DNA from: Vasconcelosia minhoensis LEGE 07310
GTDB taxonomy: Bacteria > Cyanobacteriota > Cyanobacteriia > Phormidesmidales > Phormidesmidaceae
Length of the DNA stretch: 64,000 nt
Assembly (NCBI RefSeq): GCF_015207255.1
Contig: NZ_JADEXG010000003.1
Location: 79,621 to 143,620, forward strand
Direction of reading: 5' to 3'
This document shows, one piece after another, positions 52,678-62,315 of the stretch; position 1 is the stretch's first letter; every line of letters starts with the position of its first letter. Under the pieces are notes generated by a model. The model was not told where the DNA came from and did not search any database. It saw nothing but the letters and a program-made list of their open reading frames with translations. Made by a program: the position numbers and the translations under genes.

Positions 52678-53223
52678 CTAGTTCTCCGCAGGGGTCTGGG
52701 CAGCCAGTGTCCGCCATTCTTGGACGGCAAAGGGCGGGACGACCAGCTCAGCCGTCCGACCATTGGCGAGGGGAATGTAGACCTGGAGGGGAATATCGCC
52801 CTGTAAAGCCGCGATCGCGCTCTGCAGATCGTACTGAGCCGCATTAGCCGGCAGTGCAGAGGTCTGAGCATCGAGGGCAGGCGCAGCCGTCCAGCGCGTT
52901 CCTGACCCGGTTGCAATCACCAGCTCAGAACTCGGAACCAGCTCAGCCAGGCCCGGAAAGCCAATCAGCCGCAGGTAGAGCCCTTCTATCTCCTGCTGCT
53001 GATAGCGCTTGAAGAGAATCACCTGCCAGGCCCGGTCGGCGCGATCGCGCAAGCTCTGCTTCGACCGCAGTGTGGTTTGTCCAGGCTGCTCATGATAGGT
53101 ATGAATTGAGGCCATCGCGGCCATCGGCCATATACTCCAGAGAATCAGGGCCAGGCTGCCCACTATTATCCAGCCTTTTAGCTTAGCCATTAGCCCCTTC
53201 AACATTGTGCCTATTTGTAGCAA
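52678..53223 (-). CDS. Secreted/periplasmic hypothetical protein (DUF3122-like)
   Basis: 181 residues with an N-terminal signal-like helix (about 16-38, GWIIVGSLALILWSIWPMAAMA). Alternative starts are at 53205 and 53190, the last having AAGGGG just upstream. The mature part begins SIHTYHEQPGQTTLRSKQSLRDRADRAWQVILFKR and includes LYLRLIGFPGLAELV, a pattern I associate with the cyanobacterial DUF3122 family of unknown function. It converges with lipA. Confidence 0.7.
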   Translation of the reverse strand: MLQIGTMLKGLMAKLKGWIIVGSLALILWSIWPMAAMASIHTYHEQPGQTTLRSKQSLRDRADRAWQVILFKRYQQQEIEGLYLRLIGFPGLAELVPSSELVIATGSGTRWTAAPALDAQTSALPANAAQYDLQSAIAALQGDIPLQVYIPLANGRTAELVVPPFAVQEWRTLAAQTPAEN

Positions 53224-53266
53224 CCTGCTTTAACTATAGGCTGCTGCTAGCCGTAGGTGGTGGCGA

Positions 53267-54418
53267 TTAAGGTTCCATCTCCAGCCGGGCCAGAGCCGTG
53301 CCGGGGTAGTAATAGGCGAGAATGTCGGCGTATTGATAGCCCTGTTCGGCAAACTTGAGGGCGTCGAGCTGGCTCATGCCGCGACCGCCGTGGGCGGTAT
53401 TGACGATATCTTGGGAAGCTGCGTAGAGCGATTCGACGATGCCACCGGCCTGGCTAATAAATTCGCCTGAGGTTTCGTTGACCGCCGTCTGGGTGGTATT
53501 GGCTTCTTTATCAACGCCGCCGTAGGCCTGGAAGCGGGGCGTATTGTCCAGGTCGTAGTAGTCGTTGCTGGCCGGCCGAATATTGTGGGTAAGGGCGTAG
53601 GAACGGGCCGCGATCGCCTGGGCCTTCAGCGCCTCTATTGACCAGCTGGGCGACATTTCGCTGCCGACTACGCTGTAGAGATAGTCCCTTAGCAGGACGT
53701 GGTTGACGGCAATCAGGCCGGTTTCCCGAATTGCCAGCAGCAGCCGACCGCGATACCAGCTGTTGCCAATGGCCAGGTAGCCGCCTTCGTTGGGGTAGAC
53801 CCAGACCGCCGTTGGCAGGTTTGTCCCGTCGATCGCGATGCCCTGAGTGCCAATCGTAGCGGTGTACCCAGACTGAGCCGAGAGCGATCGCAGCGTATTC
53901 CCATCTAGGTCAGTGATTACGCCACCGGTAGAAGCGGCCAGGGAAACCGTACTGACGTCGCGCGTCAGCGCCACCCGCATTTCTAACACTGCGTCAATGG
54001 TAAGGCTACCTGAAGTCGGCGGCGGCGCAGCAGCGGCTTTCACTATTGGCGCTGTGGGCGCTGTCGGTGCTGTCGCTCCGGCAGAAGTTGAATTCTGGGC
54101 AGAACTGCTGGAACTGCCTGCCTTTGCCGCATCCGGCTGAGCCGCTGGACTGGAAGGCTGAGCCGCAGTCGGCCCGACAAAGGCTTCGGCCTGACGATAG
54201 ATAATCCAGGGATTGACCGAGAGCGTATCCGATTGGAGCCAGGGTTGTAGCGGCAGCTTGCCGCTCCGAAGCTGGCCCACGGTCGGGCTGGAATCAGCAT
54301 CAGGCCGCACCATGTCGGCAGGCGCAAAGGCGAAGCTGCCGCTGACCAAGAGTAGAGCCGCGATCGCGCCCAGTTTTTCATTTCTTGACTTCGGTAGTCT
54401 GATGCACCGCTTTAGCAT
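53267..54418 (-). CDS. SpoIID/LytB-domain protein
   Basis: 383 residues from the ATG at 54418; an in-frame ATG at 54475 would add 19 residues. A basic start and hydrophobic signal segment (about 14-32, LGAIAALLLVSGSFAFAPA) point to export. A Pro/Ala/Ser-rich linker (about 75-130) precedes the SpoIID domain. VNHVLLRDYLYSVVGSEMSPSWSIEALKAQAIAARSYAL (about 235-275) and YGGVDKEANTTQTAVNETSGEFI are the core. SpoIID is a lytic transglycosylase acting on peptidoglycan stripped of peptides, and the catalytic Glu lies in the GSEMSPSW block. The cyanobacterial members are not linked to sporulation. Confidence 0.9.
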   Translation of the reverse strand: MLKRCIRLPKSRNEKLGAIAALLLVSGSFAFAPADMVRPDADSSPTVGQLRSGKLPLQPWLQSDTLSVNPWIIYRQAEAFVGPTAAQPSSPAAQPDAAKAGSSSSSAQNSTSAGATAPTAPTAPIVKAAAAPPPTSGSLTIDAVLEMRVALTRDVSTVSLAASTGGVITDLDGNTLRSLSAQSGYTATIGTQGIAIDGTNLPTAVWVYPNEGGYLAIGNSWYRGRLLLAIRETGLIAVNHVLLRDYLYSVVGSEMSPSWSIEALKAQAIAARSYALTHNIRPASNDYYDLDNTPRFQAYGGVDKEANTTQTAVNETSGEFISQAGGIVESLYAASQDIVNTAHGGRGMSQLDALKFAEQGYQYADILAYYYPGTALARLEMEP

Positions 54419-54616
54419 AGCTTTATATTTTCCACCGTCTACGGGCCGTAGACGCATCCTCAACACGCCTGACATCGATTAGTTTTCACAAAAAAGCCGC
54501 AAAGATACCAGGATCCACAGAAGCTTCCCCCGATCTTAATGTTCCCAGGGGCAGATTGACTTGAGCTTTAGCTTTCTGGAAGCTCAGTTGGCAAGGTTAG
54601 AAACACTAAACTCAAC

Positions 54617-55360
54617 GTGAATATTTTGTTAACCGGGGCCGCCGGGGGAATTGGCACCGCTTTTCGGCAATACGTCAGCGAGCAGAAGCGGGCTGACTAT
54701 CGCCTGCGCCTTGCCGATCGCTCAGACATGGCTAGCCAGCCGAACGAAGCAGCTGAAATCATGCAGTTCGACATTGCTCAGCTAGACGACTGCCAGCGGG
54801 CCTGCGCTGATATGGATACGGTAGTACATCTAGCCGCTGACCCCTCGCCCCAGGCCGACTTCTACGGCTCGCTGCTGGATAACAATATCAAGGGCACCTA
54901 CAATATTTTTCAGGCGGCTAAAGTCCAGGGCTGTCGGCGCGTGATCTATGCCAGCAGCGTTCAGGCGGTGGAGGGCTATCCGCTCGATCGTCAGGTGAAT
55001 GCCCAAATGCCCGTCTGCCCGCCCAACCTATACGGTGTCAGCAAATGCTTTGGAGAAGCGATCGCGGCCTGCTTTGCCCACCAGGGCCTATCCGCGATCG
55101 CCATCCGCATCGGCGCATTCACCCCTGCACCCCCAGATGAAACACCCAGCGCCCGAAACCTCAGTGCCTATGTGACGCCGCGAGACCTCTGCCAGCTCTT
55201 AGTCCGCTGCATTGAAGTACCGGATGTCCCATTCGCGATCGTCCATGGCATTTCCGACAATCGCTTCAAACGCCTTGACCTGAGCGGAACCAAAGCCCTA
55301 CTCGGCTACGCCCCCCAGGACGACGCCTTTCAGCTCTTCAAAGTTCCCTTTCAGAGCTAG
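54617..55360 (+). CDS. NAD-dependent epimerase/uronate dehydrogenase-like SDR
   Basis: 247 residues starting at GTG (54617). It is an extended short-chain dehydrogenase: NAD loop LLTGAAGGIGTAF (4-16), LRLADRSDM with the ribose-binding Asp, VVHLAADPSPQADF, SSVQAVEGYP, catalytic YGVSKCFGEA (Y-x-x-x-K, about 139-148). The 'HLAADPSP' and 'NIKGTYNIFQAA' segments resemble hexuronate dehydrogenases (Udh), which oxidise galacturonate or glucuronate to the aldarolactone. Substrate not provable from sequence. Confidence 0.88.
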   Translation: MNILLTGAAGGIGTAFRQYVSEQKRADYRLRLADRSDMASQPNEAAEIMQFDIAQLDDCQRACADMDTVVHLAADPSPQADFYGSLLDNNIKGTYNIFQAAKVQGCRRVIYASSVQAVEGYPLDRQVNAQMPVCPPNLYGVSKCFGEAIAACFAHQGLSAIAIRIGAFTPAPPDETPSARNLSAYVTPRDLCQLLVRCIEVPDVPFAIVHGISDNRFKRLDLSGTKALLGYAPQDDAFQLFKVPFQS

Positions 55361-55487
55361 CCAGGTTACACAAGCAGTCACGCCGTTTCGCATAGGTTAT
55401 GAGCACAAACGCCTATGAAGTTGGCTAGAGGAGTCAGCCAGGTTCTCATAGATACCGCGTTACAATTTGGTAAAAATAAAATTCCAT

Positions 55488-55967
55488 ATGCTGACTGAAC
55501 AAAATAAAGCTCTCGTCCTCCAGTTCTACAAAGCCTTTGACGATCGCAAAATGGAGCAAGCCTTAGCGCTTTTATCACCAGATTTTATCGCTCATCTGGC
55601 AGGAATGCCTGAGCCACTAAACGGGGAAGAGTTTAAGCAGTTTGGAACGTCCTTTTATTCAGCCTTCAGCCAGGGGCAGCACGTTTTTGATGAAATCGTG
55701 GTTACGGAAGATAGGGTCGTAACGTGCGGAACCTTCACAGCAACCCATCTCGGAAAATTTCAAGAGCTTCCACCGACGGGCAAGCAAATCAGCTTGTCAA
55801 TTATGCACATTGATAAAGTCAAAGATGAAAAAATTGTGGAGCATTGGGGTCAGGGCGATGCGCTTGGGCTCATGCAGCAATTAGGGATTGTATTCTTGCC
55901 AGGCCCAAGCTTATTCCCGCATATCCTGAAAGGCGCTGTATCCAAGCTATTCAAGAAATCTGCGTAG
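55488..55967 (+). CDS. SnoaL-like / ester cyclase family protein
   Basis: 159 residues from the ATG at 55488 (MLTEQNKALVLQFYKAFDDR). It shows the NTF2-like alpha+beta cone: LVLQFYKAFDDRKMEQALALLSPDFIAHLAG, FGTSFYSAFSQGQHVFDEIVVTEDRVVTCGTFTATHLGKF, and IMHIDKVKDEKIVEHWGQGDALGLMQQLG. This is the general SnoaL/polyketide-cyclase-like family, where actual reactions are rarely known. The base composition of this gene is slightly more A/T-rich than that of its neighbours, which may suggest a more recent arrival. A 38-residue C-terminal tail follows the domain. Confidence 0.85.
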   Translation: MLTEQNKALVLQFYKAFDDRKMEQALALLSPDFIAHLAGMPEPLNGEEFKQFGTSFYSAFSQGQHVFDEIVVTEDRVVTCGTFTATHLGKFQELPPTGKQISLSIMHIDKVKDEKIVEHWGQGDALGLMQQLGIVFLPGPSLFPHILKGAVSKLFKKSA

Positions 55968-56054
55968 AAGCGGTTCGTATAAAAGTATACGTGGCTTAAC
56001 GATAGGCAACAGCATGGGCGCATCAGGTAGTCTAAATTCTGGGGTATTCACAAA

Positions 56055-56342
56055 TTAGGCCGTGACTACTGACCGATGGTCTATTGGTAATAGCGCCATT
56101 AGCTCATCTAGGTCAAAGTTTTGCTCAATGTCGGGAAAATCAACTGCATGGCCCCCGGCCCAGACCCGAACGTTAGCAAGCTGCTCATCGGTCGGGCGCG
56201 GTGCCTGAACGAACTCTGAGCCAGTCCAGTTTAGCATTTCCAAAGCGTCTACCGGGCAGCCCAAGCGAGCACCGCTGGCAAATTTCATCTCTATCTCTCT
56301 GGTCTCAGACAGGTATCGAACGGCAGTGATTTTATTTTCCAT
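56055..56342 (-). CDS. DUF2442 protein (second gene of a putative toxin-antitoxin-like pair)
   Basis: 95 residues from the ATG at 56342 (MENKITAVRYL). The DUF2442 core is visible: ITAVRYLSETREIEMKFASGARLGCPVDALEML, followed by the C-terminal GGHAVDFPDIEQNFDLDELMALL. DUF2442 proteins are commonly encoded directly next to DUF4160 proteins, and the pair is regarded as a likely toxin-antitoxin-type module. Here the genes overlap by 11 bp with DUF4160 first. Confidence 0.88.
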   Translation of the reverse strand: MENKITAVRYLSETREIEMKFASGARLGCPVDALEMLNWTGSEFVQAPRPTDEQLANVRVWAGGHAVDFPDIEQNFDLDELMALLPIDHRSVVTA

Positions 56343-56589
56343 TGTGAATAGACTTCCAAGCGGTTTTGATTTCGGCCAGACGGTCATTGACCAGGCGTAG
56401 AGCCTGTTTCGTAAACCTGGCATCAGCGTTTTGCCATCGCTTTTTACCCGATTCAAGCACCACAGCCACTGGCCCCGATATATCGATCCTTATCTCTTGC
56501 TCAGCAGATGTGACATGAACGTGAGCCGGAGCATGGTCATTGCTGAAAACCTTGACTACGCAACCTTCAGAGCGAAATATCTCAGCCAA
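56332..56589 (-). CDS. DUF4160 protein (first gene of a putative toxin-antitoxin-like pair)
   Basis: 85 residues if started at the TTG at 56589, which has a perfect GGAGG (56598-56602) 8 nt upstream and gives the usual family N-terminus xAEIFRSEGCVVKVFSNDH. An ATG at 56604 would add 5 residues (MEVPPL) and lies over the ribosome-binding site. The DUF4160 signature is FSNDHAPAHVHV, and the core continues with IDISGPVAVVLESGKKRWQNADARFTKQALRLVNDRLAEIKTAW. It is translationally coupled to the DUF2442 gene by an 11-bp overlap. Confidence 0.85.
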   Translation of the reverse strand: MAEIFRSEGCVVKVFSNDHAPAHVHVTSAEQEIRIDISGPVAVVLESGKKRWQNADARFTKQALRLVNDRLAEIKTAWKSIHNGK

Positions 56590-56653
56590 TGGCGGGACCT
56601 CCATTGTATACCAAGAGCTTTTCAAACAGCGTACCCAGCAAGGGTGTGGCTAT

Positions 56654-57787
56654 TTACTCCAAACCCAAGTCTTCTAAGTCTTCTAGCTGGCTTAAATCTT
56701 CAGCATCGGAGAGGTCATAGCAAATTTCCTGAAACGCCTGATTTCGGGCCTTGCGTGAGGGACGGCGATATTTTTTAGCGGCTAGTCGGGGTTCGTGCTG
56801 GAGCTTGCCATCGGCACTGACCTTTACTTTTTCAGTCGCTTCGGCATTGCGCTGCTCGTCTAGCGTTTGCTGCTGGGCCAGCACTTCATCCAGCAGCGTC
56901 AGGTAGTAGTCATAGCGCTCCCAGTCGCCGCGCACGACGCAGCCGGGCTCATCCCGGTGGAGGCAGTTGCTGAACTGGCAGGACTGGTCGGCCAGGCGCT
57001 GACGAATTTCGGGGAAGCAGTCGCCTAGCGCTTCGGGGCTGCATTGAATATCCGGCTGGTTAAATCCGGGCGTATCGGCCAGAAAGCCGCCCTGGGGTAG
57101 CTCAAAGAGTTCGACATGGCGCGTGGTATGACGGCCCCGACCCAGCTTGCCAGAAACGGCTCCCACCCGCAGCGTCTGGGCTGGGATCAGCCGATTGATC
57201 AGGCTGGACTTGCCTACGCCAGACGGACCCGCGACAACGCTAATTCTCCCCTGGAGCTGGGCCGTTAGCGCATCTACCTGGGGTGAGTCCTGCCGCAGGC
57301 TGACAAAAGTAGGCCGATAGCCCCAATCCGCTAGCCGGTGCTGCCAGTGCTTAGCCTGCTGATCGGAAATTAGATCCTGCTTGTTCAAGCAGAGTTGGAT
57401 CGGAATGCCGGTCGATTCGGCTTTGACCAGGAAGCGGGTGAGCTGGTTGGGATCTAGGGTCGGTTCTGCCAGCGCAAAGACCAGCAAAATCTGATCGACG
57501 TTCGCCACCGGGGGACGGTCCAAGGCGGTTTTGCGCGGCAGGATGGTTGCGATCGCGCCTCGCCGATCCTGCCAATCCGGCTGCTCGACCTCCACCCGGT
57601 CGCCCACCATCACCTGCTGCCCTAGCTTTTTCAGCAGCCCCCGTCGCACACATAGCAGCTTGAGCGAGCCAGAGTCCGGCTGCGCTGTTGCATTTGAAGC
57701 ATCGAGCTGAACGGAAGAAAAATTAGCCTGGATGGCGACCACTGTGCCCGGCCATCGGTCTGCATTAGCGGGGCTGCGAGCGGTCAT
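56654..57787 (-). CDS. rsgA: Small ribosomal subunit biogenesis GTPase RsgA
   Basis: 377 residues. The OB-fold (about 10-70) is followed by the circularly permuted GTPase domain: LNKQDLIS (G4, about 133-140), then GPSGVGKSSLINRL (G1, about 186-199), RHTTRHVEL (G2) and DTPGF (G3, about 238-242). The zinc knuckle is CFPEIRQRLADQSCQFSNCLHRDEPGC (about 257-283). A basic C-terminal extension (about 315-377) ends in an acidic tail. RsgA assists late 30S maturation. It is the last gene of the chaperone run; TusA-like ends 6 bp before it. Confidence 0.95.
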   Translation of the reverse strand: MTARSPANADRWPGTVVAIQANFSSVQLDASNATAQPDSGSLKLLCVRRGLLKKLGQQVMVGDRVEVEQPDWQDRRGAIATILPRKTALDRPPVANVDQILLVFALAEPTLDPNQLTRFLVKAESTGIPIQLCLNKQDLISDQQAKHWQHRLADWGYRPTFVSLRQDSPQVDALTAQLQGRISVVAGPSGVGKSSLINRLIPAQTLRVGAVSGKLGRGRHTTRHVELFELPQGGFLADTPGFNQPDIQCSPEALGDCFPEIRQRLADQSCQFSNCLHRDEPGCVVRGDWERYDYYLTLLDEVLAQQQTLDEQRNAEATEKVKVSADGKLQHEPRLAAKKYRRPSRKARNQAFQEICYDLSDAEDLSQLEDLEDLGLE

Positions 57788-57793
57788 AGCGCA

Positions 57794-58036
57794 CTACCCC
57801 GGACGGCGCACCCGAACAGCATAGTAGTCTCCGCGAGGTACAATCTGCTCTACCGAATAGCCGTCCATTTTTAAGCTATCGGGCACCTGCTCAATCGGCT
57901 CCCCAGGGTCGAGCCACACTTCCAGCAGCGCCCCTGCTGCCATTTGGTCGAGCTTTAGCTTAGTGCGGACAAAATTCAGCGGGCAGGGCGTTCCCCGCAG
58001 GTCGAGCTGCTCATCGGCTGTACTTGTCTTACTCAC
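57794..58036 (-). CDS. TusA/SirA-family sulfurtransferase
   Basis: 80 residues from a GTG at 58036 (MSKTSTADEQLDL...), 19 bp after the dnaJ stop. A longer frame to 58114 would overlap dnaJ and is less plausible. LDLRGTPCPLNFVRTKLKL contains the catalytic Cys of the TusA C-P-x-P-like motif (here CPLN rather than CPxP). The DRxxP-like VWLDPGEPIEQVPDSLKMDGYSV fold follows. It would relay persulfide sulfur for tRNA thiolation or other pathways. Located between dnaJ and rsgA on one transcript. Confidence 0.85.
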   Translation of the reverse strand: MSKTSTADEQLDLRGTPCPLNFVRTKLKLDQMAAGALLEVWLDPGEPIEQVPDSLKMDGYSVEQIVPRGDYYAVRVRRPG

Positions 58037-58055
58037 AGTCGTTTGATCCCATCGG

Positions 58056-59183
58056 CTAACCTCTAAACAACCCCCCGAGAAAACCCTCGATACCGCCCTT
58101 GCCGACGGTGTCACCGCGGATTTCGGCCAGCTTGGTCAGCAGCTCTCGCTCTTCGGTCTTGAGCCGGGTGGGAATATTCACTTTGACCGTAATCAGGTGG
58201 TCGCCGCGGCTGACCGGATTGCCCAGCCGGGGCACGCCGCGATTTTCCAACGGTAGCACCGTATTGGGCTGAGTCCCCGCTGGAATCTGTAGCGGTACCG
58301 GCCCATCCACCGTTTCAACTTCCAGCTGACAGCCCAAAATGGCCTGGAGGTAGCTCACCTTCAGGTCTGAGAGCACATTGATGCCGTCGCGCTTGAACTT
58401 GGCATCTTCATTGACGAACAGGTAGACATACAGGTCACCCGCCGGGCCGCCGCGCTGGCCGGTGTCGCCTTCGCCGGTCACCCGCAGCCGGGTGCCGTTG
58501 TCCACGCCGGGCGGAACGTTGATCTTGAGTTTTTTCGCCTCCTGCTTCTGGCCGCTGCCGCCGCAGATCTCGCAGCGATCCTCCACGACCTCGCCCGTGC
58601 CGCTACAGGTCGGGCAGGCAGAAACCTGAGTGAAGCTGCCAAAGGGAGTCCGCGTTGCTCGCCGCACCTGGCCAGAGCCGCTACAGGTCGAGCAGGTGCG
58701 CGGGCGGGTGCCCGGTTTCGCTCCAGACCCCTTACAGTTATTGCAGGTTTCTAGATGGCTGATTTTAATTTCTTTCTCGCCACCAAAAACGGCCTCTTTA
58801 AAATCGAGCTTCAGGTCTAGCCGCAGGTCGTCACCCCGCATCGGCCCGCGCCGCCGGCCCTGGCCGGCACCGCCGGAAAAGCCGCTAAAAAAGGTCTCAA
58901 AGATATCGGCAAAGCCACCCATATCTGAGAAGTCTTGAAAACCGCCTGCGCCCGCTGCCGCACCGCCGACACCCGCTTCGCCAAAGCGGTCGTAGCGAGC
59001 CCGGAGCTCCGATTCGGAGAGCACTTCGTAGGCACGATTGATTTCCTTAAAGGTGTCCTCAGCGCCGGCATCTTTATTGATGTCGGGGTGGTACTTGCGC
59101 GCTAAGCGCCGATAGGCACGCTTGATTTCTTCCTGGTCAGCACTACGCGAAATACCAAGGACTTCATAATAATCACGAGCCAT
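58056..59183 (-). CDS. dnaJ: Chaperone protein DnaJ
   Basis: 375-residue type I J-protein. The J-domain (1-70) has KYHPDINKD with the HPD tripeptide. The Gly/Phe-rich region spans about 75-105. Four zinc repeats lie at about 145-210 ([32 protein letters not shown]). The C-terminal substrate-binding domains follow. All modules are intact. Partner of the DnaK encoded 110 bp upstream on the same strand. Confidence 0.97.
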   Translation of the reverse strand: MARDYYEVLGISRSADQEEIKRAYRRLARKYHPDINKDAGAEDTFKEINRAYEVLSESELRARYDRFGEAGVGGAAAGAGGFQDFSDMGGFADIFETFFSGFSGGAGQGRRRGPMRGDDLRLDLKLDFKEAVFGGEKEIKISHLETCNNCKGSGAKPGTRPRTCSTCSGSGQVRRATRTPFGSFTQVSACPTCSGTGEVVEDRCEICGGSGQKQEAKKLKINVPPGVDNGTRLRVTGEGDTGQRGGPAGDLYVYLFVNEDAKFKRDGINVLSDLKVSYLQAILGCQLEVETVDGPVPLQIPAGTQPNTVLPLENRGVPRLGNPVSRGDHLITVKVNIPTRLKTEERELLTKLAEIRGDTVGKGGIEGFLGGLFRG

Positions 59184-59293
59184 AGAGCGCTAATTTAGAA
59201 ACGAACGGGTCATCGAATCAATTCCATTGCACCATTGTAGGAACTGACTTGGATTTATGACCAGCGTTTTTCTGAAAAGCGCTAAAACTCGCC

Positions 59294-61393
59294 CTATTCA
59301 ATTGCTTCGTAGTCCGCTGTGACGGTGGCGTCGACATCAAACTCTTCGCTACTAGCGTCCTGGGGGGCCGAATGGACCGGCTCAAAGGGATTGCTAGCAT
59401 CCCCCGACGGCGCTGACTCGCTGACCTGCGACCCCGCCGCTACCGAGCTGAATACTGCCGTTTCATCCATTGGCGCAGCGGCGGGCGCCCTGCCGTTACC
59501 GACACTGGCGGGGCCGCCATTGCCAGCGGTGGAATGGGCGGGCGCATTGCCGTTACTTGGAGCCGGCTCAGAGAAGTCCCGATCGTCCTGCCGGTAGAGG
59601 TTGGCACCCATCGTAAAGACAATTTGCTGGAGCGCGTCAATGCACTGCTCTAGTTCAACCGCCTGAATCTTGCGATCGTCAATCGCGACCCGCAGCACTT
59701 CCGCTTTTTCGTGGGCCTCGGCCTTGAGGGCGTCGGTAATCAGGCTGGCATTGTTCCGCAGGGTCGTTTCGTAACTGTAGAACAGGCTGTCTGCCTTATT
59801 CTTCAGGTCGGCGACGACCTTGTACTGTTCGTCTTCATTGGCGAAGGTTTCCGCCTCCTGCCGCATCCGCTCCACTTCGTGCTCGGTGAGGCCACCGGTA
59901 TTGGTGATCCGGATGCTCTGCTCCCGACCGGTACCCTTGTCGCAGGCGGCCACCTGTAAAATGCCGTTGGCGTCGATTTCGAAGGTTACCTCAATTTGGG
60001 GAATGCCCCTCGGCGCCGGCGGAATGCCGGTCAGCTCGAACCGGCCCAGGCTCTTGTTATCCCGAGCCATCGCTCGCTCGCCCTGGAGGGCATGGACTTC
60101 TACCGAAGTCTGACCGTCGGTGGCGGTCGAAAAGACCTGGGAGCGGCTGGTCGGGACCGTGGTATTCCGCTCAATCAGCTTGGTAAAGACCTCACCCAGC
60201 GTCTCAATTCCCAAGGCCAGCGGGGTGACATCGAGCAGCAGCACGTCCTTCACCTCGCCGCCCAATACCCCCGCTTGGATTGAAGCCCCTAGCGCCACCG
60301 CCTCGTCCGGGTTGACGGAGCGGTCGGGCGTCTTGCCTTTAAAAAACTGGATAATGGCGTCCTGCACCGCGGGCACCCGCGTCGAGCCGCCGACCAGTAG
60401 AATGCGGTCGATTCCCTCCGGCGTCAGGTCGGCGTCCTTGAGCGCCTGCTTCACCGGCTCTAAGGTGCTGTCAATCAGGGGCCGGATCAGCTCTTCAAAT
60501 AGGGAGCGGGTCAGCTCCATCTCGAGATGCTTGGGACCGCTGGTGTCGGCTGCGATAAACGGTAGGTTAATGGTGGTCTTGACCATGTTCGAAAGCTCGA
60601 CTTTAGCCTTTTCAGCCGCCTCGCGAATCCGCTGCAGGGCCATCCGGTCGGTGCTCAGGTCCATCTCTTCCTGCGCCTGGAACCGCTCCAGAATCCAGTT
60701 GCCGATGCTATTGTCAAAGTCATCACCGCCCAGGTGGTTGTTCCCCGAGGTCGCCTTGACTTCGAAGACGCCGTCGCCCAGCTGCAAGATGGAGACGTCA
60801 AAGGTGCCGCCGCCCAGGTCGAATACTAAAACGGTCTGTTCCTGGTCGGGCTTATCGAGCCCGTAGGACAGCGCTGCCGCAGTCGGCTCGTTAATAATTC
60901 TTAGGACTTCCAAACCGGCAATCACGCCAGCGTCTTTGGTGGCCTGCCGCTGGGCGTCGGTGAAGTAGGCCGGAACGGTGATTACCGCCTGAGTGACGGT
61001 TTCACCCAGATAGGCCTCAGCGTCTTTCTTCAGTTTTTGCAGCACCATCGCCGATATTTCCTGCGGCGTGTAGGTCTGGCTGCGAATAGTCACATCGACG
61101 GTGTCGTCCTTGCCGGGGACACAGTGATAGGGCACCCGCGATCGCTCTTGCTCGGTATCATTCCAGCGCCGACCAATAAACCGCTTGATGCTGTAGACGG
61201 TATTTTCGGCATTGGTGATCGCCTGGCGCTTGGCCAGCTGACCCACCAGACGCTCACCCGTCTTCGCAAAACCCACGATACTGGGAGTTGTGCGCCCCCC
61301 CTCAGTATTCGCGATGACGGCTGGCTTACCGCCTTCTAAAACAGCGACGCAGCTGTTTGTCGTGCCTAAGTCGATGCCGATAACTTTGCCCAT
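59294..61393 (-). CDS. dnaK: Chaperone protein DnaK (Hsp70), DnaK2-like
   Basis: 699-residue Hsp70. The ATPase domain opens [20 protein letters not shown] (2-21) and has [14 protein letters not shown] (about 195-208) and [14 protein letters not shown] (about 335-348). The linker and peptide-binding domain include [33 protein letters not shown] (about 385-417). The C-terminal 90 residues are a low-complexity Ala/Ser/Pro/Gly tail, making it longer than typical bacterial DnaK (about 635), and it does not end in the usual EEVKK-like motif. The grpE-dnaK-dnaJ order marks it as the heat-shock DnaK2 type. Confidence 0.97.
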   Translation of the reverse strand: MGKVIGIDLGTTNSCVAVLEGGKPAVIANTEGGRTTPSIVGFAKTGERLVGQLAKRQAITNAENTVYSIKRFIGRRWNDTEQERSRVPYHCVPGKDDTVDVTIRSQTYTPQEISAMVLQKLKKDAEAYLGETVTQAVITVPAYFTDAQRQATKDAGVIAGLEVLRIINEPTAAALSYGLDKPDQEQTVLVFDLGGGTFDVSILQLGDGVFEVKATSGNNHLGGDDFDNSIGNWILERFQAQEEMDLSTDRMALQRIREAAEKAKVELSNMVKTTINLPFIAADTSGPKHLEMELTRSLFEELIRPLIDSTLEPVKQALKDADLTPEGIDRILLVGGSTRVPAVQDAIIQFFKGKTPDRSVNPDEAVALGASIQAGVLGGEVKDVLLLDVTPLALGIETLGEVFTKLIERNTTVPTSRSQVFSTATDGQTSVEVHALQGERAMARDNKSLGRFELTGIPPAPRGIPQIEVTFEIDANGILQVAACDKGTGREQSIRITNTGGLTEHEVERMRQEAETFANEDEQYKVVADLKNKADSLFYSYETTLRNNASLITDALKAEAHEKAEVLRVAIDDRKIQAVELEQCIDALQQIVFTMGANLYRQDDRDFSEPAPSNGNAPAHSTAGNGGPASVGNGRAPAAAPMDETAVFSSVAAGSQVSESAPSGDASNPFEPVHSAPQDASSEEFDVDATVTADYEAIE

Positions 61394-61472
61394 GGCTTGC
61401 AGGTTGAGACAGCTAATGAGGGAGTGGATAAGCGCCCAGGTACCGCCGCCGCCGCCTCAACCAGAGCCGGGG

Positions 61473-62222
61473 CTAATAGGCGTCTTCGCCGGGGGCCGCT
61501 GCGTCCGATGCTGCTGACGGCTCTGGCGGGGCTGCCACCTTGACCATGGCATGCCGCAGAACGCGCTCTCCTAGAAGGTACCCGCGAACGAACTCATCAA
61601 TAACAATTCCTTCCTCATATTTATCGGTAGGCTCACGCATGACCGCCTCGTGCAGGTTGGGATCGAACTCCTGTCCCTCCGCCCGCATCGGCGCTACGCC
61701 CAGGCGCTTAAGCCCCTCCACCAGCTGCTTGTAGACGCTTTGGTAGCTTTTGTGAATGGTCATTTCGGCTTCGGTTTGGGGCTTGATCTGCGATCGCGCC
61801 CGCTCAAAATTATCGATGACTTCTAACAGCGCCCCGATCGTATTGCACTTGACCTGCGCCTCCAGGTCTTCTTTTTCTTTGCTGCTGCGCTTGCGAAAAT
61901 TCTCGAAGTCGGCGGAAAGCCGCATGTACTGGCCGGTGCGGTCCTCAACCTGAGCTTGGAGGTTGGCAATCTGCTGCTGGAAGGACGCGATCGCGGCCGA
62001 GTTATCCTCAGCCGGCGGCCCTGCTGGACCGGGCATTGCCGCATCAGCGGTAGCGGCATCCGCGTCTTCAGCATCTGCGGACTCAGAAATTTCGTCGGAC
62101 TGAAACTCTTGCTCAAAGTCAATCTCAATAGAGGCATCTTCATCCCGCAGCTCTTCCAGTTCTACCGGCGTTTCGTCTGAGCTGCTTTGCGGGTTGTCAG
62201 TGGGGTTTGCTCCTTCCATCAT
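61473..62222 (-). CDS. grpE: Nucleotide exchange factor GrpE
   Basis: 249 residues. An acidic N-terminal extension (about 1-75) precedes the long dimerisation coiled coil (about 75-115, SFQQQIANLQAQVEDRTGQYMRLSADFENFRKR) and the C-terminal beta domain. Diagnostic are LLEVIDNFERA (about 134-144), GVAPMRAEGQEFDPNLHEAV (about 178-197) and GYLLGERVLRHAMVKVA (about 218-234). It releases ADP from DnaK. First gene of the grpE-dnaK-dnaJ run; no CIRCE element is seen upstream, but an 11-bp inverted repeat lies at 62316-62356. Start is one of two adjacent ATGs. Confidence 0.96.
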   Translation of the reverse strand: MMEGANPTDNPQSSSDETPVELEELRDEDASIEIDFEQEFQSDEISESADAEDADAATADAAMPGPAGPPAEDNSAAIASFQQQIANLQAQVEDRTGQYMRLSADFENFRKRSSKEKEDLEAQVKCNTIGALLEVIDNFERARSQIKPQTEAEMTIHKSYQSVYKQLVEGLKRLGVAPMRAEGQEFDPNLHEAVMREPTDKYEEGIVIDEFVRGYLLGERVLRHAMVKVAAPPEPSAASDAAAPGEDAY

Positions 62223-62315
62223 CCTCTAGTTTCTCCATGACCGATGGCTCATGGCCGTGTAGCTACCACAGTGATCATGGGCTACCGGCGCTGAGCTAGA
62301 CTGCACTATCTATTT

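Noticed and set aside
58037..58114. Longer TusA-like start overlapping dnaJ
   Set aside because: It adds 26 residues not typical of TusA and lies within the dnaJ 3' coding sequence; the GTG at 58036 gives the usual length.
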